Shown here: piece by piece, positions 6,956 to 14,726 of the stretch
Position numbering within the stretch: the stretch's first letter is position 1
Layout: the number at the start of each line of letters is the position of its first letter
Source: CAVTGO01 sp963734275
GTDB lineage: Bacteria > Actinomycetota > UBA4738 > HRBIN12
DNA length: 64,000 nucleotides
Reading direction: 5' to 3'
Assembly (NCBI GenBank): GCA_963734275.1
Contig: CAVTGO010000007.1
Location: 62,001-126,000 of the forward strand
Notes under the pieces: generated by a model
Told to the model about the DNA's origin: nothing
What the model saw: the letters and a program-made list of their open reading frames with translations, nothing else
The model's database searches: none
Translations under genes and position numbers: made by a program

Positions 6956-7693
6956 TCACGTGTCCGCGGATCCGCGCAGCGTCGCGAGCACCTTCGCCAG
7001 CAGACGGGAAACGTGCATCTGGCTGATCCCGAGCACCTCGGCGATCTGGCTCTGCGACTTCTCCTCGAAGAACCGCATGTACAGGATCGTCCGCTCCCTC
7101 TCGGGGAGCCGGTCGATCAGCGGGGCGACGCTCGCCCACCCGTCGAGCTGTTCGAAGCGCTCGTCGTGGACGGCGAGGGTGTCGCCGGTCGTCAACCCGC
7201 CCTCCTCGTTGCCCACCGGGGCGTCCAACGAGTCGGCGGTGTAGGCGCGCGCGGCGTCCAGGGCTTCGAGCACGTCGTCGTCGGCGGCACCGACGCGTTC
7301 CGCGATCTCGCGCACGGTCGGCGACCGCCCGAGCTCCTGGGACAGTTCCGGAAGGGTCTGGTTGACCCGCACCGCGAGCTCCTGCAGGGACCGAGGGACG
7401 CGCACTGCCCAACCCTTGTCGCGAAGGTGCCGCTTGAGCTCCCCGACGATCGTGACGGTGGCGAACGTGGAGAACTTCACGTCGCGCGTCGTGTCGAACC
7501 GGTCGATCGCATTCAGCAGGGCGACGCTCGCCACCTGCTCGAGGTCCTCCTTGCTCTCCCCACGACCCGCGAAGCGCTTCGCGAGATACAGGGCGAGAGG
7601 TCGGTGCCGGAGGAGAAGCTCCTCGCGAGCGGCCGCGTCGCCCGGCAGCTGTGCGAACAGCTCGCCGTCGTCCCGCTCTCGCAGCGTCGTCAC
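6956..7693 (-). CDS. sigF: RNA polymerase sigma factor, SigB/SigF/SigG family
   Basis: 245 residues from a GTG at 7693 that overlaps the rsbW stop by 4 bases. Region 2 is seen as RHRPLALYLAKRFAGRGESKEDLEQVASVALLNAIDRFD with DVKFSTFATVTIVGELKRHLRDKGW. Region 3 runs VPRSLQELAVRVNQTLPELSQELGRSPTVREIAERVG. Region 4 helix-turn-helix is ERERTILYMRFFEEKSQSQIAEVLGISQMHVSRLL. This is the stress/sporulation sigma group controlled by partner switching. Its cotranscribed neighbour is the cognate RsbW-type anti-sigma kinase. Likely directs the six GTTTSG/GGGWAN promoters nearby. The gene name is by family; SigB would be equally valid. Confidence 0.92.
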   Translation of the reverse strand: MTTLRERDDGELFAQLPGDAAAREELLLRHRPLALYLAKRFAGRGESKEDLEQVASVALLNAIDRFDTTRDVKFSTFATVTIVGELKRHLRDKGWAVRVPRSLQELAVRVNQTLPELSQELGRSPTVREIAERVGAADDDVLEALDAARAYTADSLDAPVGNEEGGLTTGDTLAVHDERFEQLDGWASVAPLIDRLPERERTILYMRFFEEKSQSQIAEVLGISQMHVSRLLAKVLATLRGSADT

Positions 7694-8079
7694 GATCCGA
7701 CGCTTCGCTTGAAGATCCGGATGGCCGGCGCACCTTCCTCGTCCCGCTCCCACCGGACCTCGTCGGTGAGGCCCTCGAGCACCTGCATCGCGAGGCTCTG
7801 CTCGCCGTCCGCCGGGGGCCACGCATCGACCGAGGCGTCGGTGGTACACGAGACCACGATCCCGCCGGGGACAGCCGAGACCCGAACCTCGAGCGTGGTC
7901 CCGCCGGCATGCAGCAGCTGCGTGCACGCCTCGTCGACCGCGATCCGCAGGTCCTCGATCGCGTCCACGGACAGGTCCCGGCGGATCGCAGTGCTCCCCA
8001 CCACGGTGCGGAGGACGTGAAGATGTTCGGCGCGGGCGGGGACCGCGACCGTGACGGCGGCGTCGGAAGTCGCGCTCAC
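7690..8079 (-). CDS. rsbW: Anti-sigma factor serine kinase (RsbW family)
   Basis: 129 residues from a GTG at 8079. It is a GHKL-type ATPase: DLRIAVDEACTQLL is the N-box helix, and TDASVDAWPPADGEQSLAMQVLEGLTDEV covers the nucleotide lid and G2 region. The family binds the sigma factor in unstressed cells and phosphorylates a STAS anti-anti-sigma protein. Coupled by GTGA overlap to sigF and divergent from the STAS gene at 8119, as expected for a partner-switching set. The N-box has Glu-Ala-Cys-Thr where Asn is usual (E-x-x-x-N), so ATP/Mg handling may be atypical. Confidence 0.88.
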   Translation of the reverse strand: MSATSDAAVTVAVPARAEHLHVLRTVVGSTAIRRDLSVDAIEDLRIAVDEACTQLLHAGGTTLEVRVSAVPGGIVVSCTTDASVDAWPPADGEQSLAMQVLEGLTDEVRWERDEEGAPAIRIFKRSVGS

Positions 8080-8088
8080 GAGCCCGCC

Positions 8089-8094
8089 TATACT
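8089..8094 (+). promoter_or_regulatory. Possible housekeeping -10 (TATACT) of the rsbV operon
   Basis: TATACT lies between divergent rsbW (8079) and rsbV (8119). No convincing -35 is present 16-18 bases upstream, so this is a weak call based on the hexamer and position only. Confidence 0.3.
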
Positions 8095-8118
8095 AGCCAG
8101 GTCACTGGAACCGGCGGT

Positions 8119-8493
8119 GTGGGCCGTCTGGGCGGCGCCGACGAGGGAGGGCCCGAGATCGAACTCCGACTCGACTCGCGTATCGAGGGTGAATGGACCG
8201 TGCTCGATGTGGGCGGCGAGGTCGACCTGTACACGGCTCCCTCACTCCGCGATCGGATCGGCCAACTGGCCGAGGCGGGCGCCTCCAGGATCGTGGTGAA
8301 CCTGGGCGACGTCGGGTTCATCGACTCCAGCGGCCTCGGGGTCTTGGTCCAGGGACTGAAGCGGCTCCGTGAGGCGGGCGGAGACCTGGCGCTGGTGGTG
8401 AGCGACGGGCCCACCCTGAAGGTTCTCGCCATCACGGGCCTAGACAAGGTCTTCGCGATCCACTCCTCCGTCCCAGATGCGCTCGGTTCATGA
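8119..8493 (+). CDS. rsbV: STAS-domain anti-anti-sigma factor (RsbV family)
   Basis: About 124 residues. The STAS core is clear: TVLDVGGEVDLYTAPSLRDRI, then IVVNLGDVGFIDSSGLGVLVQGLKR. Ser-Ser in FIDSSGLG includes the phospho-acceptor used by RsbW kinases. When unphosphorylated it should pull RsbW off the sigma factor. The GTG at 8119 is chosen as the first in-frame start after the TATACT at 8089; the frame is open further up but would run through the promoter region. Stop overlaps the next ATPase gene by ATGA. Confidence 0.85.
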   Translation: MGRLGGADEGGPEIELRLDSRIEGEWTVLDVGGEVDLYTAPSLRDRIGQLAEAGASRIVVNLGDVGFIDSSGLGVLVQGLKRLREAGGDLALVVSDGPTLKVLAITGLDKVFAIHSSVPDALGS

Positions 8494-8855
8494 CCCTCGA
8501 CGCCTACGAGATCGATCTCCCGGCCCGGCCCGAGTTCCTCGGCACGGCACGGGCGTTCGTCGTCTCGGTGGCACGGCACCTGAAGGCCGACGAGGACGTG
8601 ATCGCGGACCTGAAGCTCGCGATCTCCGAGGCCTGCACGGACGCCCTCGAGGCCGGCCGTCCTCTGCGTGTGCGCGCCTCCAGGTCCTCGGGGTCACTCG
8701 ATCTCGAGGTCGCCGCTCCGGCGGAAGGGTGGTCGGGCTCCGCGATGCTGGAGGGCGGAGAGCGGGCCGAGCTCGTGCGCTCGCTGTTCCCCGGGGCCGC
8801 CTTCGCCGAGGCGGGCGGTGAGCGGGTCCTCCGCTTCACGGTCGCGGCCGGTTAG
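8490..8855 (+). CDS. Second RsbW-like GHKL ATPase / serine kinase
   Basis: 121 residues, start ATG overlapping the rsbV stop (ATGA). It shares the anti-sigma ATPase layout: LPARPEFLGTARAFVVSVARHL, then DLKLAISEACTDALEAGR as N-box helix, a central strand pair, and a C-terminal G2 remnant with SLFPGAAFAEAGGERVLRF. Glycine motifs of the ATP lid are weak. Coupling to the STAS gene suggests it is a second kinase or an RsbT-like switch acting on the same STAS protein. It could instead be a degenerate non-kinase partner. Confidence 0.75.
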   Translation: MTLDAYEIDLPARPEFLGTARAFVVSVARHLKADEDVIADLKLAISEACTDALEAGRPLRVRASRSSGSLDLEVAAPAEGWSGSAMLEGGERAELVRSLFPGAAFAEAGGERVLRFTVAAG

Positions 8856-8898
8856 CCACCGCCTCCGCCGGGTACCAGATGGGTGGAGGTCGAGCCCA

Positions 8899-9328
8899 TG
8901 ATCAACATCCACGCCACCTTGCCGCATGACCCAACCGCACCTGCGGAGGCACGCGCCGCGCATCGATCCTCGGCGAAACCCTCGGAGACGAGGTCGCGGC
9001 GGATGTCGCCAGGCTCGCCAGTGAGCTCGTCGCCAACGGCGTGCGGTTCGGGGACGAGGGCGACGGCATCCGACTGAGGCTGGAGCTCGATGAGCACCGG
9101 ATCCGCGTCGCCGTCACAGATGGCGAGCGTCCCGCGCGACGGCTGATGTTCGGTCCCTCGAGCCTGGAGACCACCCTCGCGCGGACGATCGTGGAGCAGG
9201 TGTCCGGACAGTGGGGCGTCGAACGTGCCCGCGACGGCTGGACCGTGTGGGCCGATGTCGAGCCCGACCACGCAGCCGGTGCTGGGGCGGGTTTGGCTAC
9301 GAAGGAGTATGGGAACGAACCAGCATGA
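8899..9328 (+). CDS. Third RsbW-like ATPase-domain protein (single-base frameshift)
   Basis: An ATG at 8899 with a GGAGGT ribosome site opens MINIHATLPHDPTAPAEARA. The continuation ILGETLGDEVAADVARLASELVANGVRFG, an RsbW-type N-box segment, lies in another frame. The frame changes near 8960. The second part reads on through LELDEHRIRVAVTDGERPARRLMFGPSSLETTLARTIVEQVSGQWGVERARDGWTVWADVE to the stop at 9328. A one-base indel in the sequence is the simplest reason; a real pseudogene cannot be excluded. With the break repaired it is about 143 residues and belongs to the anti-sigma ATPase family. Confidence 0.65.
9291..9316 (+). promoter_or_regulatory. SigF/SigB-type promoter of csbD-like gene (GTTTGG-N14-GGGAAC)
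   Basis: GTTTGG at 9291-9296 and GGGAAC at 9311-9316 with a 14-base spacer, inside the end of the preceding gene. The csbD-like start lies 40 bases downstream. csbD is a classical SigB target in Bacillus, which supports the reading. Confidence 0.75.
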
Positions 9329-9355
9329 TCGAGGCCACGACAGGAGGAGGACGCG

Positions 9356-9562
9356 ATGGGTGACCGCATGGACGAGGCCAAGGGCCGGATCAAGGAAGCG
9401 GCCGGCGACCTGACCGACGACGACGACCTGAAGCGCGAGGGTAAGCTCGATCAGGCCGGAGCCACGGTGAAGCGGAAGGCAGATGAGGCCGGTGACAAGG
9501 TCGACGATGCCGTCGACAAGGTCAAGGAGAAGGCGAACGACCTCCTCGACGACGATAAGTAG
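9356..9562 (+). CDS. CsbD-like stress protein
   Basis: 68 residues, highly charged and helical, beginning MGDRMDEAKGRIKEAAGDLT. It has the repeated KxKEAxG/KxKADEAGDKVDD pattern of the CsbD family. No cysteines, no membrane segment. A strong AGGAGGAGG site precedes the ATG at 9356. CsbD proteins accumulate under SigB/SigF control; their molecular role is not known. Carries its own SigF-like promoter. Confidence 0.93.
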   Translation: MGDRMDEAKGRIKEAAGDLTDDDDLKREGKLDQAGATVKRKADEAGDKVDDAVDKVKEKANDLLDDDK

Positions 9563-9598
9563 TGCTGGCTCGCTCCCGTGGCACCTACTCGCTCCGGT

Positions 9599-10090
9599 CT
9601 AGGAACCCGAGGACCGGTTCCTTACGCGGATCGACCGCACGATGGGAGCTACGAACCAGAGCCCCCCGATGAGCGCGGCCGTTGCCCCCGAGGCGACGGC
9701 CGCGCTTGCCGTTCCGAACAGCACGTCGGCTACCAGGAAGACCGCCCCCCCGAGCGAGAGCGCGAGTCCCACCAACCCCGTGATCGCCATCCGGTTCGAT
9801 AGCCGGAGCAACCACTCTTTGTCCGATCGCCGGAAACGGATGCGGTGGAACGCCGTCGGGGTCATCAGGAAGGCGGAGGTGGCCATCGTGCACAGGAAGG
9901 TCGCAAAGTAGGCGTTGCGCTGCAGTCTGGAGAGGTCGACGAACGCGCTCGTGAAGGGGAGCGTGAGCAGGAACGCGAAGAGCACCTGGACACCTGGGAG
10001 TGCGACGCGCAGCTCGTTCAGCAGCTCGATCAATTCACGGTTGAGCCGCTGGTCCGTCGTCTCGTCGGCCCCGTTCGTATCTTTCCCCAT
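9599..10090 (-). CDS. DUF6328-type membrane protein
   Basis: 163 residues from ATG 10090. After an acidic N-terminus it has a helix RLNRELIELLNELRVALPGVQVLFAFLLTLPF followed by further membrane segments (FATFLCTMATSAFLM, ITGLVGLALSLGGAVFLVADVLF, ATAALIGGLWFVAPI), four in total. The FRRSDKEWLL...NRMAITG linker is typical of DUF6328. Function unknown. Convergent with the csbD-like gene. Confidence 0.8.
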   Translation of the reverse strand: MGKDTNGADETTDQRLNRELIELLNELRVALPGVQVLFAFLLTLPFTSAFVDLSRLQRNAYFATFLCTMATSAFLMTPTAFHRIRFRRSDKEWLLRLSNRMAITGLVGLALSLGGAVFLVADVLFGTASAAVASGATAALIGGLWFVAPIVRSIRVRNRSSGS

Positions 10091-10121
10091 GCGCACACCG
10101 TACTCGACGACCGACGACGGG

Positions 10122-10147
10122 GTTTGGGCCCCGCACGTGACGGGAAT
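10122..10147 (+). promoter_or_regulatory. SigF/SigB-type promoter (GTTTGG-N14-GGGAAT)
   Basis: GTTTGG at 10122-10127 and GGGAAT at 10142-10147, spacer 14, pointing at the small membrane protein gene at 10191 (leader about 36 bases with a TAGGAGG ribosome site). Confidence 0.7.
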
Positions 10148-10190
10148 CATCCCACGCGTTGATGGCAGACGGAGACGTAGGAGGCTGCAG

Positions 10191-10352
10191 ATGAGCTACC
10201 GCGAGGAGCATCACACGCACGAGCCCGCGCTCCGCGAGCCCGAGTCCACGGGTGTCGTCGGTTACGCGGCGATCAAGTACACGGCCATCGTCGTGATCGT
10301 GCTCTCGATCTTGGCGTTCGTGGCCTGGTACGTCCTGCCGCGCGTCTCGTAG
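10191..10352 (+). CDS. Small single-pass membrane protein
   Basis: 53 residues: a His/Glu-rich cytoplasmic head (SYREEHHTHEPAL), then one membrane helix (YTAIVVIVLSILAFVAWYVL) and PRVS at the end. Start ATG 10191 has TAGGAGG 6 bases upstream. It follows a SigF-like promoter and is probably cotranscribed with the 57-residue protein at 10383. Function unknown. Confidence 0.75.
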   Translation: MSYREEHHTHEPALREPESTGVVGYAAIKYTAIVVIVLSILAFVAWYVLPRVS

Positions 10353-10382
10353 GCGGCGATCCGGAGAGAGGAGCGTTGCCGA

Positions 10383-10556
10383 ATGGAAGCATTCGTTCTC
10401 GCGGCCAAGGGCACAGCGACAGTGCTGTGGATCATCGCCGCCGTCCTGGTGATCGCCGGGATCGTGAGCCTAGTGCGAGGAGCCGTGGTGATGGGCATCG
10501 TCCTCATCATCGTCGGCCTATTGGTCGGACCCGGAGGCGTGAGCATCTTCAGTTGA
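10383..10556 (+). CDS. 57-residue two-helix membrane protein ending GPGGVSIFS
   Basis: ATG 10383, preceded by GGAGAGAGGAG. Two hydrophobic helices (TVLWIIAAVLVIAGIVSLV and VVMGIVLIIVGLLVG) are joined by RGA, and the protein ends GPGGVSIFS. I recall this ending from small actinobacterial membrane proteins, but I know no function. The operon position behind 10191 suggests SigF control. A strong hairpin terminator follows 35 bases after the stop. Confidence 0.7.
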   Translation: MEAFVLAAKGTATVLWIIAAVLVIAGIVSLVRGAVVMGIVLIIVGLLVGPGGVSIFS

Positions 10557-10590
10557 TGAGACCGTAGTCTCACTGCGAAACGGAGCCGGA

Positions 10591-10622
10591 CGAAGCCGCC
10601 GACCGTCTGGTCGGCGGCTTCG
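10591..10622 (+). terminator. Intrinsic terminator hairpin
   Basis: A perfect 13-base stem, CGAAGCCGCCGAC / GTCGGCGGCTTCG, with a 6-base loop closes the small-membrane-protein operon. Only a short T-poor tail follows, common in high-GC actinobacteria. It also insulates the RsbU-like gene downstream. Confidence 0.8.
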
Positions 10623-10671
10623 TGGTTCCGGTGTCCGCGGTTACCCTTGCAGGGTGCCAGGAGTCGACCCG

Positions 10672-13600
10672 ATGAGCGCTCGCGCGCAGACGGAACCGGA
10701 CTCGGAGGGACTGGACCTCTGGCTCCCGTCCGAGCCTCCGGCCGTGGCCGACTCGCGCGACGCGCTCGACCGCCTCGCACCGGTCCTGGATCCGTCGAGC
10801 CTCGAGAACGTGCGCCTGCTCGTCAGCGAGCTCGTCACGAACGCCGTCCGCCACGGGCCACGGGATCACGGCGCCCAGGTCGGCCTCGCGGCCCGGCTCG
10901 ACGGGGACGTTCTTCACGTCGAGGTGTCCGACGGCGGACCCGGCTTCCGCCCGCCCCCTCCCCGCCCCGCCGAACGTCCCGCCGACGCGGTCGGGGGATG
11001 GGGTCTGGTCCTGGTCGAGCGCGTCGCGTCCCGATGGGGGATCCACGACGGCGCTCCCACCCGGGTGTGGTTCGAGATGGATCACGCGCGCCGCCGCGAG
11101 ATCCCCGCCTCGCCCTGGCCAGGATCGATCGACGGCGCGCTCCTGGACGGTCTACGCGCTGCGGTGATCGCGACGGACCTCGAGGGCTCGGTGACGCGGT
11201 GGAACCGACACGCCGAGCGTCTGTTCGGCTATCGCTCCGAGGAGGCGATGGGGCGGCGCATCACGGAGCTGCTCGTCGCGCCGGACGACCGGGAGGCGGC
11301 GGACGCGATCATGCGGCAGGTCCGCGCCGGCGACCCGTGGGAGGGTGAGTGGCACGCACCGCGACGGGACGGTTCCCGCGTCTGGGTCCACGTCTCGAAC
11401 ACCCCGGTCCACGACTCCGAGGGCCGCCTCCTCGGGATGATCGGCGTCTCGATCGACATCACGAAAGCCAAGCGCGGCGAGCTCGCCCTGCAGGAGAGCG
11501 AGGAGCGGCTGCGCATCGCGCTCGGCGCCGGCGGGATGGGTACGTGGACCTGGGACGTCCCGGCGGGGGTCGTCCGATGGTCCGAAGAGCTCGAACGGCT
11601 CCACGGCCTCCAGCCGGGCGGTTTCGGCGGCTCGTTCGAGGACTTCCAGCGCGACATGCACCCCGAGGATCGTTCGGCCGTGCTGGCGGCGATCGAGCGC
11701 GCGGTGAACGAGGACGATCCGTACGCGCTCGACTACCGGATCGTGCGGCGAGACGGATCCGTGCGTTGGCTCGCGGTCCGAGGCAGCGTGTTCCGCGACG
11801 AACACGGGAAGCCGCTCCGGATGGCCGGGGTCTCTGCCGACGTAACCGATCGCAAGGAAGCCGAGCGCGCCCTGGCGGTGCAGTTCGCGGTCGCCCGGGA
11901 GCTCGCGCTGGCCGGATCGGTTGAGGAGGCGACGCCGCGCATCATCGAGGCGATGGCGGAGGCCCTGGGCTGGGAGGTTGGGGCGCTGTGGCGGGTAGCC
12001 GAGGACAGGCCGGTCCTCCGCATGGTCGGCGGGTGGCATGCGCCGGGCACCTCCAGTCGGTTCCTCTCTCGGAGCGCCGAGGTCGTTCTCGAGCAGGGCC
12101 AGGGCCTGCCCGGCCGCGTGTGGAAGTCGGGCCGGGCCGCGTGGATCCCCGATGTGGCGCAGGACGCCAACTTCTCCCGGAAGTCCCTCGCGGTCGAGGA
12201 GGGCCTCCATGCGGCGTTGGAGTTCCCGGTGACGCTCGGCACCGAGGTGCTCGGGGTGATGGAGTTCTTCAGCCACCGGATCCGCGAGCCCGACGAGCCC
12301 CTCCTTCGGTTGATGGGCGCGGTCGGCAGCCAGATCGGCCAGTTCTTCGAGCGGATGTCCGCCGAGAGCCAGGTGGTCGAGAGCGAGGCTCGGACCCGCG
12401 CGATCGTGGACTCGGCGCTCGAGGGTGTAGTGACGATGGCCGAGAACGGCACGATCGTGGAGATGAACCCCGCGGCCTGCGAGATGTTCGGCCACCGACG
12501 AGAGGACGCGGTTGGCGAGGATCTCGCCGACCTGCTCATCCCCGAGCACCTGCGGGGCAGGCATCGCGAGGCGCTGGCTCGGCTCCTCGAGACCGGCCGC
12601 GGGCGGATCCTCGGGCGGCGGCTCGAGCTCTCGGCCGTGCGCGCCGACGGTTCCGAGTTCCCGGTGGAGCTCACGGTGACCCGCGTCGGACTCCCCGAAC
12701 GCGAGCTGTTCACCGGCTACATCCGGGACATCACGACGAGACGCCGTGTCGAGGAGCTCCGCCAGCGCCTGCTCGAGAGCGAGCGCTCGAGCCGCGAGCA
12801 GCTCGAGATCGCGCACGAACGCATGACGTTCCTCGCCGACGCCAGCGTGATCCTCGCGTCGTCCCTCGACTTCCGCAAGACCCTCGGGAAGGTGGCCCGG
12901 CTCTCCGTGCCGCGACTCGCCGACTGGTGCAGCGTCGAGGTCGTCGAGGCGGACGGTTCGATCTCCTCACTCGCGGTCGCGCACGCCGACCCCCGGAAGG
13001 TCAGCCTCGCCCGGCAGTTCCGCCGGCGCTATCCACCCGACCCCGCCGATCCCACCGGTGTCGCCGCCGTCATCCGCACCGGCCGGCCGGAGCTGGTCCC
13101 GCAGATGATGGACGAGATGATCGACTCGGCGGTCACCGATCCCGAGCAGCGGGACATGATCGGACGGCTCGGCCTGCGTTCGGCGATGATGGTGCCCCTC
13201 ATGGCGCGGGGCCGCGTGCTCGGGGCGCTCTCCTTCGCGTCTGCCGAGTCCGGCCGGGTCTTCGGCGAGGCCGACCTCGAGCTTGCCGAGGACCTGGCGC
13301 GCCGGGCAGCCCTCTCCATCGATAACGCCCGCCTGTACGAGGAGCGGAGCCATGTCGCCCGAACGCTGCAGCGGACGCTGCTGCCGCGTCACCTCCCCGA
13401 GATCCCGGGGGTCGAGGTCGCGTCGTTCTACCAGCCGGCGGGGGCGATGCAGGCCGAGGTCGGCGGCGACTTCTACGACGTCTTCGGGTCCAACGGATCG
13501 TGGAGCGTGGTGATCGGTGATGTGTGCGGCAAGGGTATCGAGGCGGCGGCCCTCACGGGCCTCGCGCGACACACGGTCCGGGCGACCTCGATGCGCGAGG

Positions 13601-14058
13601 CGTCGCCGAGCGCGGTCCTCGAGGACCTGAACGAGGTCCTGCTTCGAGAGGACGGCGACCGGTACTGCACCGTCGCGCTCGGCCGCCTCGAGCTGAACGG
13701 GGTCGCTCGGCTCACCGTGGCGTGCGGGGGCCATCCGCTTCCCGTCGTCCTGCGTGGGGACGGCCGGATCGAGCAGGTCGGGGTGCCGGGCAGCCTGATC
13801 GGTCTGTTCGACACACCGATCCTCGAGGAGCGGACGACCGAGCTGGGTCGGGGCGACACGTTGATCCTGTACACGGACGGCTTGATCGACTCGCGGCAGG
13901 CGAACGCGATGGACGAGGCGGCCCTGCAGGCCCTGATCGGAACTTGTGGCGAGTTCGACGCCCAGCAGATCGCGGACTGCTTGGGCGACGCCGTGGCCGA
14001 TGCCCACGGTGAGGCCCCCGACGACACCGCGATCCTCGTCCTCCGCGTGCGCCCCTGA
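10672..14058 (+). CDS. RsbU-like PP2C phosphatase with N-terminal GHKL ATPase, PAS and GAF sensors
   Basis: About 1128 residues, ATG 10672 with AGGAG 9 bases upstream (a GTG at 10654 is also possible). Domains in order: RsbW-like ATPase (1-140; LLVSELVTNAVRHG N-box, VSDGGPGF G1, GGWGLVLVERVASRWG G2), PAS (about 150-275), PAS (about 280-400), GAF (about 410-560), PAS (about 575-695), GAF (about 720-885), and SpoIIE/RsbU phosphatase (about 890-1128; GGDFYDVF, VIGDVCGKGIEAA, CGGHPLPVVL, TDGLIDSR, DDTAILVLRV). It should dephosphorylate a STAS protein in response to several signals. Kinase and phosphatase modules opposing each other in one chain is notable. Natural partner: rsbV at 8119. Confidence 0.92.
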   Translation: MSARAQTEPDSEGLDLWLPSEPPAVADSRDALDRLAPVLDPSSLENVRLLVSELVTNAVRHGPRDHGAQVGLAARLDGDVLHVEVSDGGPGFRPPPPRPAERPADAVGGWGLVLVERVASRWGIHDGAPTRVWFEMDHARRREIPASPWPGSIDGALLDGLRAAVIATDLEGSVTRWNRHAERLFGYRSEEAMGRRITELLVAPDDREAADAIMRQVRAGDPWEGEWHAPRRDGSRVWVHVSNTPVHDSEGRLLGMIGVSIDITKAKRGELALQESEERLRIALGAGGMGTWTWDVPAGVVRWSEELERLHGLQPGGFGGSFEDFQRDMHPEDRSAVLAAIERAVNEDDPYALDYRIVRRDGSVRWLAVRGSVFRDEHGKPLRMAGVSADVTDRKEAERALAVQFAVARELALAGSVEEATPRIIEAMAEALGWEVGALWRVAEDRPVLRMVGGWHAPGTSSRFLSRSAEVVLEQGQGLPGRVWKSGRAAWIPDVAQDANFSRKSLAVEEGLHAALEFPVTLGTEVLGVMEFFSHRIREPDEPLLRLMGAVGSQIGQFFERMSAESQVVESEARTRAIVDSALEGVVTMAENGTIVEMNPAACEMFGHRREDAVGEDLADLLIPEHLRGRHREALARLLETGRGRILGRRLELSAVRADGSEFPVELTVTRVGLPERELFTGYIRDITTRRRVEELRQRLLESERSSREQLEIAHERMTFLADASVILASSLDFRKTLGKVARLSVPRLADWCSVEVVEADGSISSLAVAHADPRKVSLARQFRRRYPPDPADPTGVAAVIRTGRPELVPQMMDEMIDSAVTDPEQRDMIGRLGLRSAMMVPLMARGRVLGALSFASAESGRVFGEADLELAEDLARRAALSIDNARLYEERSHVARTLQRTLLPRHLPEIPGVEVASFYQPAGAMQAEVGGDFYDVFGSNGSWSVVIGDVCGKGIEAAALTGLARHTVRATSMREASPSAVLEDLNEVLLREDGDRYCTVALGRLELNGVARLTVACGGHPLPVVLRGDGRIEQVGVPGSLIGLFDTPILEERTTELGRGDTLILYTDGLIDSRQANAMDEAALQALIGTCGEFDAQQIADCLGDAVADAHGEAPDDTAILVLRVRP

Positions 14059-14076
14059 GCATCCCGGCTCCGGTTC

Positions 14077-14101
14077 GTTTGGCCGTCTCTGGGCGGGGAA
14101 C
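14077..14101 (+). promoter_or_regulatory. SigF/SigB-type promoter of the DUF421 operon (GTTTGG-N13-GGGAAC)
   Basis: GTTTGG at 14077-14082 and GGGAAC at 14096-14101, spacer 13. It overlaps the ATG at 14103 almost directly, which rules that codon out as start and points to the ATG at 14136. Confidence 0.7.
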
Positions 14102-14135
14102 GATGGACGCATCTGACGAAGGAGTAGGGCCGGCG

Positions 14136-14726
14136 ATGCAGCGGACGGCATCTCCGTCGAGCAGGTCGCGAACACGATCGCGTCCGGTCTCGGCAACGCC
14201 TGAGGACGCGCGGGGCCTCCCACCGACGGCGCCGGAGTCGGTCCCGGTTGCCCGCCTGCGCCGGTATCGGGCCCTGCGACGCATCGGTATCGGCGCGCTC
14301 GCGGTCGTCGTCCTCCTCGGACTCGCGAACGTGCTCGGGGTCCGATCAGGGACCGCGAGCGCGACCATGGGTGGGACGACCCTCGAGGTCACGTACGCGT
14401 CGGTCACACGCCCAGGACTCGCGACGCCGTGGTCCGTCTTCGTTCGCCGCGCCGGCGGGTTCGAGGGGTCGATCGTGATCGCGACGACCGCCGCGTACTT
14501 CGAAGGGTTCGACTTCAACGCGCTGTATCCCGAACCGGCATCGGTGTCGCGCCGCGGGTCGGATATCGTCATGACGTTCGAGCCGCCGCCGGGGGAGGTG
14601 TTCCGCGTGGACTTCGACGGACGCCGGACACCGACCGTGGTGCTCAGTGGCTCCGCGACGACGAGCGTGCACGTGAACGGAGCTCGGGGCCCGAGCGTCT
14701 CCTACCGGACGTGGGTGATGCCCTGA
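14136..14726 (+). CDS. Hypothetical membrane-anchored extracytoplasmic protein
   Basis: 196 residues from ATG 14136 (GAAGGAG 12 bases upstream; the promoter excludes 14103). A basic Ser/Arg-rich cytoplasmic part is followed by one helix (IGALAVVVLLGLANVLGV) and an extracytoplasmic beta-rich domain with LEVTYASVTRPGLATPWSVFVRR and SDIVMTFEPPPGEVFRVDFDGRR. No enzyme motif seen. It ends one base into the DUF421 start, so both are cotranslated. An envelope stress role is inferred only from its SigF-like promoter and partner. Confidence 0.7.
   Translation: MQRTASPSSRSRTRSRPVSATPEDARGLPPTAPESVPVARLRRYRALRRIGIGALAVVVLLGLANVLGVRSGTASATMGGTTLEVTYASVTRPGLATPWSVFVRRAGGFEGSIVIATTAAYFEGFDFNALYPEPASVSRRGSDIVMTFEPPPGEVFRVDFDGRRTPTVVLSGSATTSVHVNGARGPSVSYRTWVMP

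Noticed and set aside
14103..14135. ATG at 14103 as the start of the membrane-anchored protein
   Set aside because: It is one base after the -10 of the SigF-type promoter, upstream of any possible transcript start.
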